Below, piece after piece: positions 1 to 8,886 of a stretch of 64,000 nt of DNA (the first letter of the stretch is position 1; each line of letters starts with the position of its first letter). The DNA is from Pseudomonas migulae NBRC 103157 (lineage in GTDB: Bacteria; Pseudomonadota; Gammaproteobacteria; Pseudomonadales; Pseudomonadaceae): NCBI RefSeq assembly GCF_002091715.1, contig NZ_BDAG01000026.1:34600-98599 (forward strand). Reading direction: 5' to 3'. Made by a program: the position numbers and the translations under genes. The notes beneath the pieces are model-generated. The model ran no database searches, was not told where the DNA came from, and was given only the letters and a program-made list of their open reading frames with translations.

Positions 1-1095
1 GTACAAGCTTCCATGGCACTTGAAGCGCTGATTGGCCATCTCCCGGATCAGTGGGAAATGATACCGGTACGCCAATTGTGTGAGCTGAGCCATAAAACCC
101 GGCCTTCCCGGTTATCACTTCGGGCAATGGAAGTTCCTGTTCTTCTTCGCGTCATGTCCATTTTGCTCATTGTTATCGGGCATCTTGATCTTTTTTCAAA
201 ATTTCTGATTGCCGGCGAGACCAAGGTGTTGTTTGTCGTGTCCGGCATCAGCCTCGCAAGGTTTCAACTTCAGGCCATCAATGAGCGCGGTAACGCGCGT
301 ACACTTTTAAAGTCCATTATCAGTATCGCGATACCCACAATCCTGTATGCCATGTTAGTCCAGATGGTCTTCGACAGGGTTCACTGGCAAACGGTGCTGC
401 TTGTTTCGAACTGGTTTCCAGAAAGTGTCGTAGGCAACTTTACCTATTGGTATGTCGAAGTTCTTCTGCAAATGATCCTGATCATTGGATTCGCCCTGTC
501 GTTCGAGCGAATCAGAAAATGGATCATGTCAAATCCGTTTCAACATCTGGTCATGGCCGCCTGCGTATTGGCAGTGGCGGATATTCTGATTGATGCCTAT
601 CTGTTTGATGCTGAGGCACTCTATGAAAGAGTGCCGCAGCACTATCTTGCGATCATGGTGCTCGGGATGGCCATTCACTACGCCAATTCGACCTTCCAGA
701 AATGGGTCGTCAGTGCGGTGACCGTCATTGTGCTGGGCGGGCAGGATCTTCTGGTGGTCTATGGACCGCACGAACTGGACATCAGAGGATATACCGATAT
801 CGCCGTGCCTGCCGTTCTCGCGGTGATCTGGATCAAATCCGTTCTGGTGCCTGGCATGATCGCGCGAGGGCTCGCCTCGATAGCCTCGTCAACGCTGTAT
901 ATCTATCTGACGCATTTCCAGTTTCAGTCCCTGGCCCGTCACATCGTTGATGTGCCGGCGCTCGCGGTGGTCATTGCCATAGTCGGTGGTGTCGGGGTTG
1001 CTTATGCCTGGAACAAGTTCGTTCGAATTGTCTTGATGCGCTGGTACAGGGGAAAGAAGAAAACCAGTGCGGATACGGTCGAGCGAGTGGCGTGA
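1..1095 (+). CDS. Membrane acyltransferase, 5' end cut by window edge; possible carrier-domain fusion
   Basis: The reading frame is open from base 1, so the true start probably lies upstream; the first ATG inside the window is at 13. From about residue 40 the protein is a chain of hydrophobic segments (first one LLRVMSILLIVIGHLDLF) resembling the acyltransferase-3 family of integral-membrane O-acyltransferases. The soluble stretch before it (MALEALIGHLPDQWEMIPVR) resembles the second half of an acyl-carrier domain, just after where the phosphopantetheine serine would be. A carrier or adenylation module fused to a membrane acyltransferase is therefore possible (inference). The gene converges on the sulfatase-like gene. 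Membrane acyltransferase is fairly safe; the fusion is not. Confidence 0.6.
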   Translation, partial: VQASMALEALIGHLPDQWEMIPVRQLCELSHKTRPSRLSLRAMEVPVLLRVMSILLIVIGHLDLFSKFLIAGETKVLFVVSGISLARFQLQAINERGNARTLLKSIISIAIPTILYAMLVQMVFDRVHWQTVLLVSNWFPESVVGNFTYWYVEVLLQMILIIGFALSFERIRKWIMSNPFQHLVMAACVLAVADILIDAYLFDAEALYERVPQHYLAIMVLGMAIHYANSTFQKWVVSAVTVIVLGGQDLLVVYGPHELDIRGYTDIAVPAVLAVIWIKSVLVPGMIARGLASIASSTLYIYLTHFQFQSLARHIVDVPALAVVIAIVGGVGVAYAWNKFVRIVLMRWYRGKKKTSADTVERVA

Positions 1096-1164
1096 ATGCA
1101 TCTGGAATTCGATATTCCATGCATTCAGGTGCCGATTGATTTGCAACGCAACGATGATTGAACG

Positions 1165-3045
1165 TCACTCGGTTTGTTCGGGTTCTTTTGCAAAAACAGT
1201 TTTTTGGTACGCGTTGTAAGAAAGCAATCTGTTTTTAATGGTATTGAATTCATTGCCAAGAACGGATTGAGGTGATTTTTCTTGTGGATCGTCTTCGAGA
1301 TTATATTTTGTCATGGTGTCTGGGCTGTATTCATATATGTATTTGTGGGGATATTCAACGAGTGCTGATGACAACTCGTCAAAAAAAGTCGACATGAAAA
1401 ATACTCGCTTCCCTTGTTCTCTCAATAAACTGACGCCTTGTATGTTGAGAGAGGAATCAGTCACTCCAAAAAAGTCAGCGATTGTTGGTACGATGTCAGT
1501 CTGGTGGCTTGTCGTTGATGTGTTCTTGGATAATACCTTGCCATTTGCCCAGAATATTAAAGGCACCGCGACTTCCTCTTCGTGCATGGAAGAGTTGTGA
1601 ATAAACAGTCCGTGCTCCCCAAAAGATTCTCCATGATCACCAACAAACACAAATAACGTTGAGTTCAAGATGCCTGATGTGTCGAATTTATCCAGCATTT
1701 CACCTATCAGGGTGTCTGTTTTCATTATGCATTCTTCGTATCTTTCTATCGTTGTTTGTGAGGTTGAATGGGGCGTGCAGTTGTAGGGGTAATGCGCTGC
1801 GAATGGAAAATACAGCGCAATGAATCCTTTGCCTTTATGGGTGATGTCTTTCAGGTGCGAAACACTTGACGAGAATAGATGTTCATCACTTTCTCCGAAG
1901 CTGCTTTGGTGGTGATTTTTAACTGGGCTGATGTCAGAAACTACATACGCGTTCGGTACGCCTACAGATTTTAAAAAACCATCCATGTTTTCAAACTGTA
2001 GGAATAATGAGCTGAATGCGACGGCTTCCATGTTTTTTTTATTTTTTAATTCATGAATTATGCTGGGCTGATACAGTTTCATCGCCTCTTTTATTTCGAT
2101 ATCCGGGTATGCATGCAGTCCGGTAAGTATTGAGTAATAACCTTTGGACGAATGTGGGACGGACACATACGATTTGGAAAGCATTCCTTCTCGGGAAAGT
2201 TTTGCAAATACGGGGTATTTTTCACCAGTGTTTACACCGGCACCAAAAATACTGTTCCATCGGACCGATTCCAGGACAATCACTACCAGGTTGTTAAAGT
2301 CTGGAGTGGGCTGGGGGTTTAGCTTTTGAATCTCGTTGATTGCTGATAGAGGGTAAGCTGGTTGTTCGAATTCCAGTTGGGTTACAGCTTGAGTGGAATT
2401 TAAAGAGATGATGCTTTTAAAAGCAGCAATCAAAGGGTTTGTGAAAATATTTGTATTCAGGTCGTAGCGAGCGTCTTTCGTAAAAATTGACCACAAAAAC
2501 AGGGTTGCCAGGAATGATATAAACAGTGTCCTGTGTTTGGTGTTCTCTTCTATGATTGCTTTTTGATGTTTGTGTGTTTTATAGGTGACCAATCCAACTA
2601 GAAGCCAGGTTGTCAGGTAAGCAAGGAAGAGAATAAATACAATGAATCGAAAGGTTAATCCAAAGCCAGAGATCTGTTTGAAAAATATTTCTGCTCCTGA
2701 GATTAAATCACTGGCATTTTGCAAACTGTAATTTATTAGTGAAAAATCCAAAGGCTTGAGCCATAGTTCTCGAACCCTCATGTCCAATAGAAGGCATAAC
2801 AAGATAACCCCTGAGGCAATACTCAGCACGTAAAAATAGAATTTATTCTTGCTTAGTGTGCTTGTTATTATCAGGTATATGATCGCGCAAAGGATCAGGT
2901 CTTGTAACAGAAACAAAAAAATACTGGACACCCCGGTATCAATCCATCTCTTGGAAAAAAACTCTATCAAAATAATTTTTGGTACAAGAAAAATAGAAAC
3001 AGCGAGAAGAGCGGTTATGTTTAGTAAATAGGCTCTTTTCCACAT
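1165..3045 (-). CDS. Sulfatase-family membrane hydrolase/phosphotransferase
   Basis: 626 residues. About five N-terminal membrane segments occupy the first 190 residues, followed by a periplasmic alkaline-phosphatase/sulfatase fold. Family motifs visible are NLVVIVLESVRWNS (first metal-binding acidic residue), SVPHSSKGYYSILTG (nucleophile region, Ser/Thr type without the Cys-x-Pro-x-Arg of true sulfatases) and FVFVGDHGESFGEHG (metal-binding Asp-His). This architecture fits phosphoethanolamine or phosphoglycerol transferases and lipoteichoic-acid-synthase-like enzymes that decorate envelope glycans; the substrate cannot be told. The gene is strikingly AT-rich with long A and T runs, unlike the rest of the window, which suggests horizontal acquisition. 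Confidence 0.75.
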   Translation of the reverse strand: MWKRAYLLNITALLAVSIFLVPKIILIEFFSKRWIDTGVSSIFLFLLQDLILCAIIYLIITSTLSKNKFYFYVLSIASGVILLCLLLDMRVRELWLKPLDFSLINYSLQNASDLISGAEIFFKQISGFGLTFRFIVFILFLAYLTTWLLVGLVTYKTHKHQKAIIEENTKHRTLFISFLATLFLWSIFTKDARYDLNTNIFTNPLIAAFKSIISLNSTQAVTQLEFEQPAYPLSAINEIQKLNPQPTPDFNNLVVIVLESVRWNSIFGAGVNTGEKYPVFAKLSREGMLSKSYVSVPHSSKGYYSILTGLHAYPDIEIKEAMKLYQPSIIHELKNKKNMEAVAFSSLFLQFENMDGFLKSVGVPNAYVVSDISPVKNHHQSSFGESDEHLFSSSVSHLKDITHKGKGFIALYFPFAAHYPYNCTPHSTSQTTIERYEECIMKTDTLIGEMLDKFDTSGILNSTLFVFVGDHGESFGEHGLFIHNSSMHEEEVAVPLIFWANGKVLSKNTSTTSHQTDIVPTIADFFGVTDSSLNIQGVSLLREQGKRVFFMSTFFDELSSALVEYPHKYIYEYSPDTMTKYNLEDDPQEKSPQSVLGNEFNTIKNRLLSYNAYQKTVFAKEPEQTE

Positions 3046-3391
3046 ATCGTTCTGCCCCTGAGTTCGTAGAACACGTGCAACGTCGAAACGAGGGGCAGGC
3101 AGGAAGTCAGTACCGGCAGGTTCCTCATGACATCAACTTAAGCACCCAGTCTTTGTTTGGGCAAGAAAACCCGGAATTTGAGTGAGCAGTGGTATCGGGG
3201 CTCGCATCGGCCCTTACGAAGGGCTTGGGCCCGAGCCAGATTTTTTCGCCTTTTGCGTCGGGACGCATCATGAGGGGCTCGCGCAACCATTCGTTTAATC
3301 AATAACCACCATCAATAAACGCAAGTTCTGTTTTTCCGGCAACGGAGGAGGATAGCCACATACCGAATTCGCCTCCGAAGGAACCTGCGCG
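3046..3391. other. Intergenic region, no gene seen
   Basis: No open frame with family character is visible. The stretch holds a hairpin followed by a T run (3198-3246) and the leader of the exported-protein gene, with a purine-rich GGAGGAGG about 45 bases before the ATG and a closer GAAGGAACC. Confidence 0.4.
3198..3246 (+). terminator. Possible rho-independent terminator hairpin
   Basis: An outer GGCTCG/CGAGCC stem encloses an inner GCCCTT-ACG-AAGGGC stem and is followed by ATTTTTT. The orientation implies a plus-strand transcript, yet no plus-strand gene lies directly upstream, so its role is unclear. Confidence 0.35.
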
Positions 3392-4060
3392 ATGAGAATC
3401 TCTACCTTGCTGGCCCTTGTCGCCGTATTGACTGGCAGCGCTGCCGCCACCGTACCGGCCTACGCCGCTGACCAGACCTGCCACTTCTTGCCGGTCGCCG
3501 ACAGCGCAGCCAGCCTGAAGCCAGCCCAAACGGTGGGCGTGCTGTACAGCGAAAACACCCTAAACACCCTCGAATACCTTGAGCAGTACCACTCGGTTGC
3601 GCTGAACGGCGCGAAGAACCCGGCGCTGGATTCACGCATCAGCAACGCTTTCGTAAAAAGCTCCGATCCAAAACTGGCAATCAACTGGCTGATGGGGTCG
3701 TTGCACAAGGAATTTGCCTCGGTGACCGTCTACGACAACCTCGATGCCGTAGTGCAAGCGCACCCGGACGTGGTGGTGATGCTGGACACCTACAGCCGTC
3801 TGGTGTCGAAGCGCAACAACCAGGTTGAAGCGCGGTTCATGGCGAAATTCTACGACTCGAACCTGCAATACATCGGCAAGGCCGAAGGCGCCCGCGCACA
3901 ACAACTGTCTTCGGTGTGGGTGCATGGCAAGGCAGCGCCGGAAATCGCCGCGCAGATCGACCAGCAAACCGAGCTGCAAGTGAACGCGTTGAAACAGTTC
4001 GACGCCTCGCTGAAGGCGCTGGTGACTTCGGGCACTGTGGCGCAAGTCGCGAGCAACTGA
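3392..4060 (+). CDS. Exported protein of unknown function
   Basis: 222 residues with a clear Sec signal peptide (hydrophobic residues 4-20, cleavage plausible after AYA at about 26). The mature part opens with a single Cys (DQTCHFLPVADS) and has an alternating alpha/beta look. I do not recognise the family; the placement of Val and Asp in HPDVVVMLDTYSRL recalls small exported ABC-substrate-like or DUF domains, but I would not assign one. The ATG at 3392 is preceded by GAAGGAACC. It is followed 80 bases later by the DeoR regulator on the same strand with no obvious link. Confidence 0.7.
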   Translation: MRISTLLALVAVLTGSAAATVPAYAADQTCHFLPVADSAASLKPAQTVGVLYSENTLNTLEYLEQYHSVALNGAKNPALDSRISNAFVKSSDPKLAINWLMGSLHKEFASVTVYDNLDAVVQAHPDVVVMLDTYSRLVSKRNNQVEARFMAKFYDSNLQYIGKAEGARAQQLSSVWVHGKAAPEIAAQIDQQTELQVNALKQFDASLKALVTSGTVAQVASN

Positions 4061-4140
4061 CGGTTGTCCATCGCCGCGCCGATTGTGTTTGCGCCTGGGT
4101 TTGGCTAATCTCGCACAAACCCGCAAACTCAGGCGTAAAC

Positions 4141-4926
4141 ATGCATGATCATTCGGCGGCCGAGCTTCCTCAATTGCGCCGGCAAAAAATCCTCCTGATC
4201 CTCGAGCGTGACGGCAAGGTCATGGCTTCCGAGTTGAGCCAGCATTTCGCAGTCTCCGAAGACACCATCCGCCGCGATCTGTCGGAACTGGCCACGGCCG
4301 GTCTGGTGCAGCGCGTACACGGCGGGGCGCTGCCTCGGCCCAAGGATACGGGCAAGGACTACTTTACCCGGGTCAGCGAAACCGATGAGGTGAAAACCCG
4401 CTTGGCGCAGCTCGCGGCAGGCCGGGTGGAGAATGGCCAGATCGTGATGTTCGATTCCGGCAGCACCACGCTGCAGATCGCGCGTTCGTTGCCGTCGGAC
4501 ATTTCCATCACGGCGATCACGACCTCGCCAATGACCGCAATTACCCTCGCCGAATACAAAGGCATCAAAGTGATTCTGGCGGGTGGGCAACTCAACCTGG
4601 CGACGATGTCGGTCAGCGGTCACGAGACCGTGCGCCTGCTGCAGGGCATCAAGGCCGACGTGCTGTTCACCGGGGTCTGCGCGATTCACCCGGAAGTCGG
4701 CATCAGCTCACTGCATTTCGACGAGGTGCCCGTGAAACAGGCGCTGATAGACAGTGCTTCGCAAGTGATCGCCGTCACCACAGCGGACAAACTGGGCGCG
4801 GTGGAGCCGTTCGTGGTCGCGCCGTGCAACCGCATTCATACACTGATCACTGAGCGTCATGTGGCGTCGGGCGATGTCGGGGATTATCGGAAACTGGGGA
4901 TTGAGGTGGTTCAGGCGGACACCTGA
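4141..4926 (+). CDS. DeoR-family transcriptional regulator
   Basis: 261 residues. The N-terminal winged helix carries the DeoR signature (RRQKILLILERDG, then SEDTIRRDLSELATAGLVQRVHGGA), and the C-terminal sugar-phosphate sensing domain includes VMFDSGSTTLQIARSL and the DEVPVKQALIDSAS segment. These proteins usually repress a nearby sugar or nucleoside catabolic operon and bind phosphorylated intermediates. No sugar-catabolic gene is adjacent here, so the target is unknown. The frame is open further upstream, but ATG 4141 begins where family members begin and overlaps no other gene. Confidence 0.9.
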   Translation: MHDHSAAELPQLRRQKILLILERDGKVMASELSQHFAVSEDTIRRDLSELATAGLVQRVHGGALPRPKDTGKDYFTRVSETDEVKTRLAQLAAGRVENGQIVMFDSGSTTLQIARSLPSDISITAITTSPMTAITLAEYKGIKVILAGGQLNLATMSVSGHETVRLLQGIKADVLFTGVCAIHPEVGISSLHFDEVPVKQALIDSASQVIAVTTADKLGAVEPFVVAPCNRIHTLITERHVASGDVGDYRKLGIEVVQADT

Positions 4927-4948
4927 TGACGACACAACGCCACCATTC

Positions 4949-5200
4949 TCAGCCGCCAGTGACCGGTGGGAAAAAGGCGATCTCGTCAAAGTCTTCGACG
5001 GCCTGATCCAGTCGGCACAAGTCCTGGTTCACCGCACACATCAGGTTGATCTCACTGAAAATGTCTGCCCAGACACCGCCGCGCGCGATCAGCCGTTGGC
5101 GGATGTCATCGACAGTGTTGAGCGAAGCATCCAGCAGCAGTTTTTCACCGCCAAGGTTCAACTGCTCGCGATAGCGTGCGAAGTAACTGACAAGAATCAT
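4949..5200 (-). CDS. moaD: Molybdopterin synthase small subunit MoaD
   Basis: 83 residues with the ubiquitin-like fold pattern and the obligatory C-terminal Gly-Gly (FFPPVTGG) that is adenylated and then thiocarboxylated to carry sulfur to precursor Z. Its ATG overlaps the moaC stop codon (ATGA at 5197-5200), indicating translational coupling. The large subunit gene moaE is not in this window, so MoaD must pair with a product encoded elsewhere. Confidence 0.92.
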   Translation of the reverse strand: MILVSYFARYREQLNLGGEKLLLDASLNTVDDIRQRLIARGGVWADIFSEINLMCAVNQDLCRLDQAVEDFDEIAFFPPVTGG

Positions 5201-5703
5201 TGCGCGTCCTCCAGATTGAATTGCCCTGACCGGCCGCCCTGTTTGCTGAGCAAACGGATGTCGCCAATGACCATGCCGCGGTCGACGGCTTTGCACATGT
5301 CGTAGATGGTCAGCGCGGCGACGCTGGCGGCGGTCAGCGCTTCAAGCTCTACGCCTGTCTGGCCTTCGAGGCGGCAGGTGCTGACGATTTTCACGCTGTC
5401 GGGCTCGCAGACCTTGAGTTCGATTTGAATCGAACTGAGCAACAAGGCATGGCATAGCGGAATCAGTTCATGGGTTTTTTTCGCCGCCATGATGCCGGCG
5501 ATGCGGGCGACAGCGAACACATCCCCCTTGGGGTGCCCATCCGTCTGAATCAGCTTCAAGGTCTCCGGACGCATGCGCACCCACGCCTGAGCCTTGGCTT
5601 CGCGTTGGGTCAGCGACTTGTCACTGACGTCGACCATGTTCGCGCGGCCCTGGTTGTCGATATGCGTCAATCGGTCGGGTGGGGTATTCAGAAGGTCTGT
5701 CAT
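5197..5703 (-). CDS. moaC: Cyclic pyranopterin monophosphate synthase MoaC
   Basis: 168 residues, normal for MoaC. It acts with MoaA to convert GTP via 3',8-cyclo-7,8-dihydro-GTP into cyclic pyranopterin monophosphate. Recognisable blocks are RANMVDVSDK near the N terminus, KGDVFAVARIAGIMAAKKT, LIPLCHALLLSS, and TVYDMCKAVDR-like TIYDMCKAVDRGM followed by the lysine region near the C terminus. ATG 5703 is chosen over the in-frame GTG at 5712. It heads a moaC-moaD unit with overlapping stop and start. Confidence 0.95.
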   Translation of the reverse strand: MTDLLNTPPDRLTHIDNQGRANMVDVSDKSLTQREAKAQAWVRMRPETLKLIQTDGHPKGDVFAVARIAGIMAAKKTHELIPLCHALLLSSIQIELKVCEPDSVKIVSTCRLEGQTGVELEALTAASVAALTIYDMCKAVDRGMVIGDIRLLSKQGGRSGQFNLEDAQ

Positions 5704-5840
5704 GAGCGACACACCTGATCGAAATGCGGTTGCGGCACGGGTGTGTTTTCGTCCGTTAGTTCAGTGGTTTGTTCAACTTTGCACAACATGATTAAAACCC
5801 GCAGCACTGGATTAAGTTCAGGCTACGGATATTCAATTAT

Positions 5841-5884
5841 GGCGTCCAATCGCTTGTTCTGATCCCGTGATTGGTGCTGTCGAT
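5841..5884. promoter_or_regulatory. Conserved intergenic block upstream of moaC (putative operator)
   Basis: Starts with GGCGTCCAATC and aligns without gaps to 11033-11076 upstream of the molybdoenzyme gene (about 30 of 44 bases identical by hand count). It lies between moaC and the end of the LysR gene, where a moaCD promoter would be expected. Probable binding site for the local regulator; which protein binds is inference. Confidence 0.45.
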
Positions 5885-5924
5885 CAACGCGTGCGCAAGT
5901 TGTTTATCAGGCTACTCATGAACA

Positions 5925-6815
5925 TCAATTAGTTACGTTGAATAACAACCGGGCTTCGGCAAAACATTTCTCGGCGATGGCCGAGCGCGGTTCGGTTTTG
6001 CGCATGACCAGGCCCAGCGGCGCGAGAACGCTGGCATCTGGCAGGTCGATGAACGCCAGGTTTTCGATCGGCTCTTCCAGCCCGCTGTGCAGCGGCATGA
6101 TCGAGCAGCAGAAGCCTTCGTGAATCGCCTGGAGCAACTGGTAGGTCGAGTCGCTTTCCAGGATCGGCTGCGGGTTGAGTCCACGACTGCGGAAGCTCAG
6201 GTCGATGGATTTGCGGTAGTGCATGCCATTGCTGATCATCCCCAGCGGCAGTTCGGCGGCGTCCTCCCAACTCATTTCAGTGCCTTCGAAATGGAAGTGA
6301 CGCGTGTCGTACAGCAGGCCGACGCGTGTCTCGCCGATTTCGAAAAACTCGAAATAATTGGGGTTCACGTGATCCAGGTAGCAGACGCCCAAGTCCAGTT
6401 GGTTGTTGCCAAGGCCTTCGATGATCTGGTCCGAGCTCATCGAGGACAGGCTGAACTTGAGCTCGGGAAAGCTGTGGGAAAGGCCCTTGATGTAGCTGAC
6501 CGGATTGAAACTGCTGAGCGGCACCAGGCCCATTCGCAGGTTGCCGACCAGTTGGCCACGGCAGGCAGCCGCTTCGGCGAACAGCCCGTCATGGGCCGCC
6601 AGCAGCGTCCTGGCCCACGCCAGCACGCGCTCGCCAGCCTCGGTAAAACCTTCAAAACGCTGGCCGCGTTTGACCAGCACCAGGTCCAGTTCATCCTCCA
6701 GATTACGCAGACGCATGGACAGGGTGGGCTGGGTGATGTGGCAACGCGCGGCGGCTTGCCCGAAGTGACGGGTCTGCTCCAGTGCAATCAGAAACTTGAG
6801 TTGTTTGATGTCCAC
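5925..6815 (-). CDS. LysR-family regulator of the molybdenum block (YdcI-like)
   Basis: 296 residues when started at GTG 6815 (DIKQLKFLIALEQTRHFGQA), the usual LysR start; the frame stays open upstream but the extra 32 residues look non-native. The helix-turn-helix is QAAARCHITQPTLSMRLRNL, followed by a substrate-binding domain with the ELxxGxxD-like NNQLDLGVCYLD. It sits between moaCD and moaBmoeA and is divergent from the latter. The conserved blocks in the flanking intergenic regions make it the best candidate controller of the Mo-cofactor genes and the YdeP-like enzyme (inference). By memory it resembles YdcI regulators. Confidence 0.85.
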   Translation of the reverse strand: MDIKQLKFLIALEQTRHFGQAAARCHITQPTLSMRLRNLEDELDLVLVKRGQRFEGFTEAGERVLAWARTLLAAHDGLFAEAAACRGQLVGNLRMGLVPLSSFNPVSYIKGLSHSFPELKFSLSSMSSDQIIEGLGNNQLDLGVCYLDHVNPNYFEFFEIGETRVGLLYDTRHFHFEGTEMSWEDAAELPLGMISNGMHYRKSIDLSFRSRGLNPQPILESDSTYQLLQAIHEGFCCSIMPLHSGLEEPIENLAFIDLPDASVLAPLGLVMRKTEPRSAIAEKCFAEARLLFNVTN

Positions 6816-6927
6816 GATGGCACCTGCCGAGAGGGAATGGGGTGTAAGTAGTAGCGTAGGTGCGAAGGGCGCACAGGCTTGGCAGTTAACGTTATGAGCA
6901 GACGATCTCACCGTCTCTGTGTTCAGT

Positions 6928-6966
6928 CCAATCAGTAATATTTAATGAGTCATCGGCGGGCTCTAT
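6928..6966. promoter_or_regulatory. Conserved block 1 upstream of moaB
   Basis: Contains CCAATCA, TTTAATGA and GGGCTCTAT in the same order as the region at 11038-11076 before the molybdoenzyme gene, with two small spacing differences. Located in the divergent LysR/moaB intergenic region. Confidence 0.45.
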
Positions 6967-6992
6967 CAATGAAGTAAACAATAGTCGAAATG

Positions 6993-7040
6993 CGTGATAG
7001 AGGCGCTCGATAAGTTGGTTGGTTAGAGTGATTAGACAGT
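6993..7040. promoter_or_regulatory. Conserved block 2 upstream of moaB
   Basis: A 48-base block beginning CGTGATAGA and ending GATTAGACAGT aligns without gaps to 11147-11194 (about 35 of 48 identical by hand count). It ends 59 bases before the moaB ATG, so it could include the core promoter and an activator site. Confidence 0.5.
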
Positions 7041-7099
7041 GGTTGTATAAGCACTTTAGTCTCTGAAGGTTATTTAATTAATGCCTGCCGGAGAACCTT

Positions 7100-7639
7100 A
7101 TGAGTGTGAAATCGGATGCACTGTTTGTCCCTTTGAATATTGCCGTGCTGACCGTCAGCGATACCCGGGAATATGCCAACGACACGTCCGGGCAATTGCT
7201 GGTCAGTCGTTTGCTGGAAGCCGGCCACACCCTCAGCGAGCGCAATCTGTTGAAGGACGACCTGTACAAGATTCGCGCCCAGGTGGCGACCTGGATCGCC
7301 GATGAAGGGATTCAAGTGGTGCTGATTACCGGCGGCACCGGCTTCACGGGCCGCGACAGTACGCCCGAGGCAGTTGCGTGTTTGCTGGACAAACAGATTG
7401 ACGGTTTTGGTGAGTTGTTCCGGGCAATCTCCATTCTCGACATCGGCACGTCCACAGTACAGAGTCGGGCATTGGCCGGGCTGGCCAACGGGACGCTGGT
7501 GTGCTGCCTGCCGGGGTCGACCGGTGCCTGCCGAACCGCGTGGGAAGGCATCCTTGCCGAGCAGCTGGACGCACGTCACAGGCCATGCAACTTCGTACCG
7601 CACCTCAAACCGGTGCAGGCGTGCGGGCCTCGGGGATGA
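7100..7639 (+). CDS. moaB: Molybdenum cofactor biosynthesis protein MoaB
   Basis: 179 residues of the MogA/MoaB fold, which adenylylates molybdopterin before metal insertion. Visible are NIAVLTVSDTR at the N terminus, the glycine-rich VVLITGGTGFTGRDSTPEA pocket, and LPGSTGACRTAWEGIL. GAGAACCTT precedes ATG 7100. The stop overlaps the moeA start (ATGA at 7636-7639), so the two are translationally coupled, matching their consecutive biochemical steps. Confidence 0.93.
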   Translation: MSVKSDALFVPLNIAVLTVSDTREYANDTSGQLLVSRLLEAGHTLSERNLLKDDLYKIRAQVATWIADEGIQVVLITGGTGFTGRDSTPEAVACLLDKQIDGFGELFRAISILDIGTSTVQSRALAGLANGTLVCCLPGSTGACRTAWEGILAEQLDARHRPCNFVPHLKPVQACGPRG

Positions 7640-8841
7640 CTTCATCAGCGCTGATGCCCGTGGAGGAAGCCATTGCCAGACTGCTGGCGATGGCCGAGGC
7701 GCAACGACTGCATGACAGCGAGCCGGTCCAGTTGAATGCGGCCCGGCACCGCGTGCTGGCCAATGATCTGGTGGCTGATCTGGACCTTCCGCCGTGGCCC
7801 AATAGCGCCATGGATGGTTATGCGTTGAATGTTCACGGCTGGAGCGGGCAACCTTTAGCCGTGTCGCAACAGATTTTTGCCGGCCGCGCCCCCGACGCCT
7901 TGTTGCCGGGAACCTGCGCTCGAACCTTCACCGGTGCGCCTGTGCCGGAGGGCGCCAACTGCGTTGAGATGCAAGAGAACGTCGAGGTTCTGGCGGACGG
8001 TCAGATACGCTTCAAGCAGCCGTTGACGGCGGGCCAGAATATTCGACCGCAAGGCCAGGAGAATCGGGTGGGCCAGGTTTTGTTGCTGGCGGGTACACGG
8101 TTGGGACCGTTCGAACTGGCGGTGGCCGCGGCTCAGGGCATGACCCATGTCGATGTGGTGCGACGGCCACGGGTCGCGCTGCTTTCCACCGGCGATGAAC
8201 TGGTGGAACCAGGCACGCCGCTGAAGCCCGGCGGCATTTACAACAGCAACCGGACGTTGTTGAGCCACTGGCTGGAAGCACTGGGCTGCGAGGTCATTGA
8301 TGCCGGGATTCTCCCTGACCAATCACGGCAGACCCGGCTCAAGCTTGAACAGTTGCAGCACGCCGCCGATTTGATTCTGACGACTGGCGGCGTGTCCGCC
8401 GGTGATGCCGACTGCCTTGGGCAAGTGTTGCGCGAATGCGGCCGGCCGCTGTTGTGGAAGCTGTCGATCAAACCGGGCAAACCACTGACCGTCGGCCATT
8501 TTGGCACGGTGCCGGTGATCGGCCTGCCAGGCAACCCGACTTCGGCGCTGGTGACCTTCGGGTTATTGGCCCGGGCCTACCTGCTGCGGATTCAGGGTGT
8601 GGAAGACGTCACGCCATTGAGCTTTGCGGTGAGCGCCGGGTTCGACTGGCCGAAGGCCGGAAGCCGGCAGGAGTACCTGCGGGTCAAACTGGAAGCAGGC
8701 CATGCCGTGCTCTATCCGAACCAGAGTTCAGGCGTGTTGCTGGGCGCGTCATGGGCGGATGGACTGGCTGAGATTGCGCAAGGTTGCACGCTGAAGGTCG
8801 GTGATCCGGTGCGGTTCATCCCCTTCAGCGAATTGTTCTAG
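7636..8841 (+). CDS. moeA: Molybdopterin molybdotransferase MoeA
   Basis: 401 residues, standard for MoeA, which inserts molybdate into adenylylated molybdopterin. Motifs: LPPWPNSAMDGYALN in domain I, VALLSTGDELVEPG and ILTTGGVSAGDAD in the MogA-like domain, and VIGLPGNPTSALVTF. The start at 7636 overlaps the moaB stop by four bases. An upstream extension is open but runs through moaB and is not credible. Confidence 0.94.
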   Translation: MTSSALMPVEEAIARLLAMAEAQRLHDSEPVQLNAARHRVLANDLVADLDLPPWPNSAMDGYALNVHGWSGQPLAVSQQIFAGRAPDALLPGTCARTFTGAPVPEGANCVEMQENVEVLADGQIRFKQPLTAGQNIRPQGQENRVGQVLLLAGTRLGPFELAVAAAQGMTHVDVVRRPRVALLSTGDELVEPGTPLKPGGIYNSNRTLLSHWLEALGCEVIDAGILPDQSRQTRLKLEQLQHAADLILTTGGVSAGDADCLGQVLRECGRPLLWKLSIKPGKPLTVGHFGTVPVIGLPGNPTSALVTFGLLARAYLLRIQGVEDVTPLSFAVSAGFDWPKAGSRQEYLRVKLEAGHAVLYPNQSSGVLLGASWADGLAEIAQGCTLKVGDPVRFIPFSELF

Positions 8842-8854
8842 AGCGAGTCGCCCC

Positions 8855-8876
8855 CCCCTCACCGCTGGGTGAGGGG
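8855..8876. terminator. Hairpin between converging moeA and bestrophin genes
   Basis: Perfect CCCCTCACC/GGTGAGGGG stem with a short loop, just after the moeA stop. It lacks a long T run, so it may be a weak terminator or mRNA 3' stabiliser. Confidence 0.45.
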
Positions 8877-8886
8877 AGCGTCTCGA

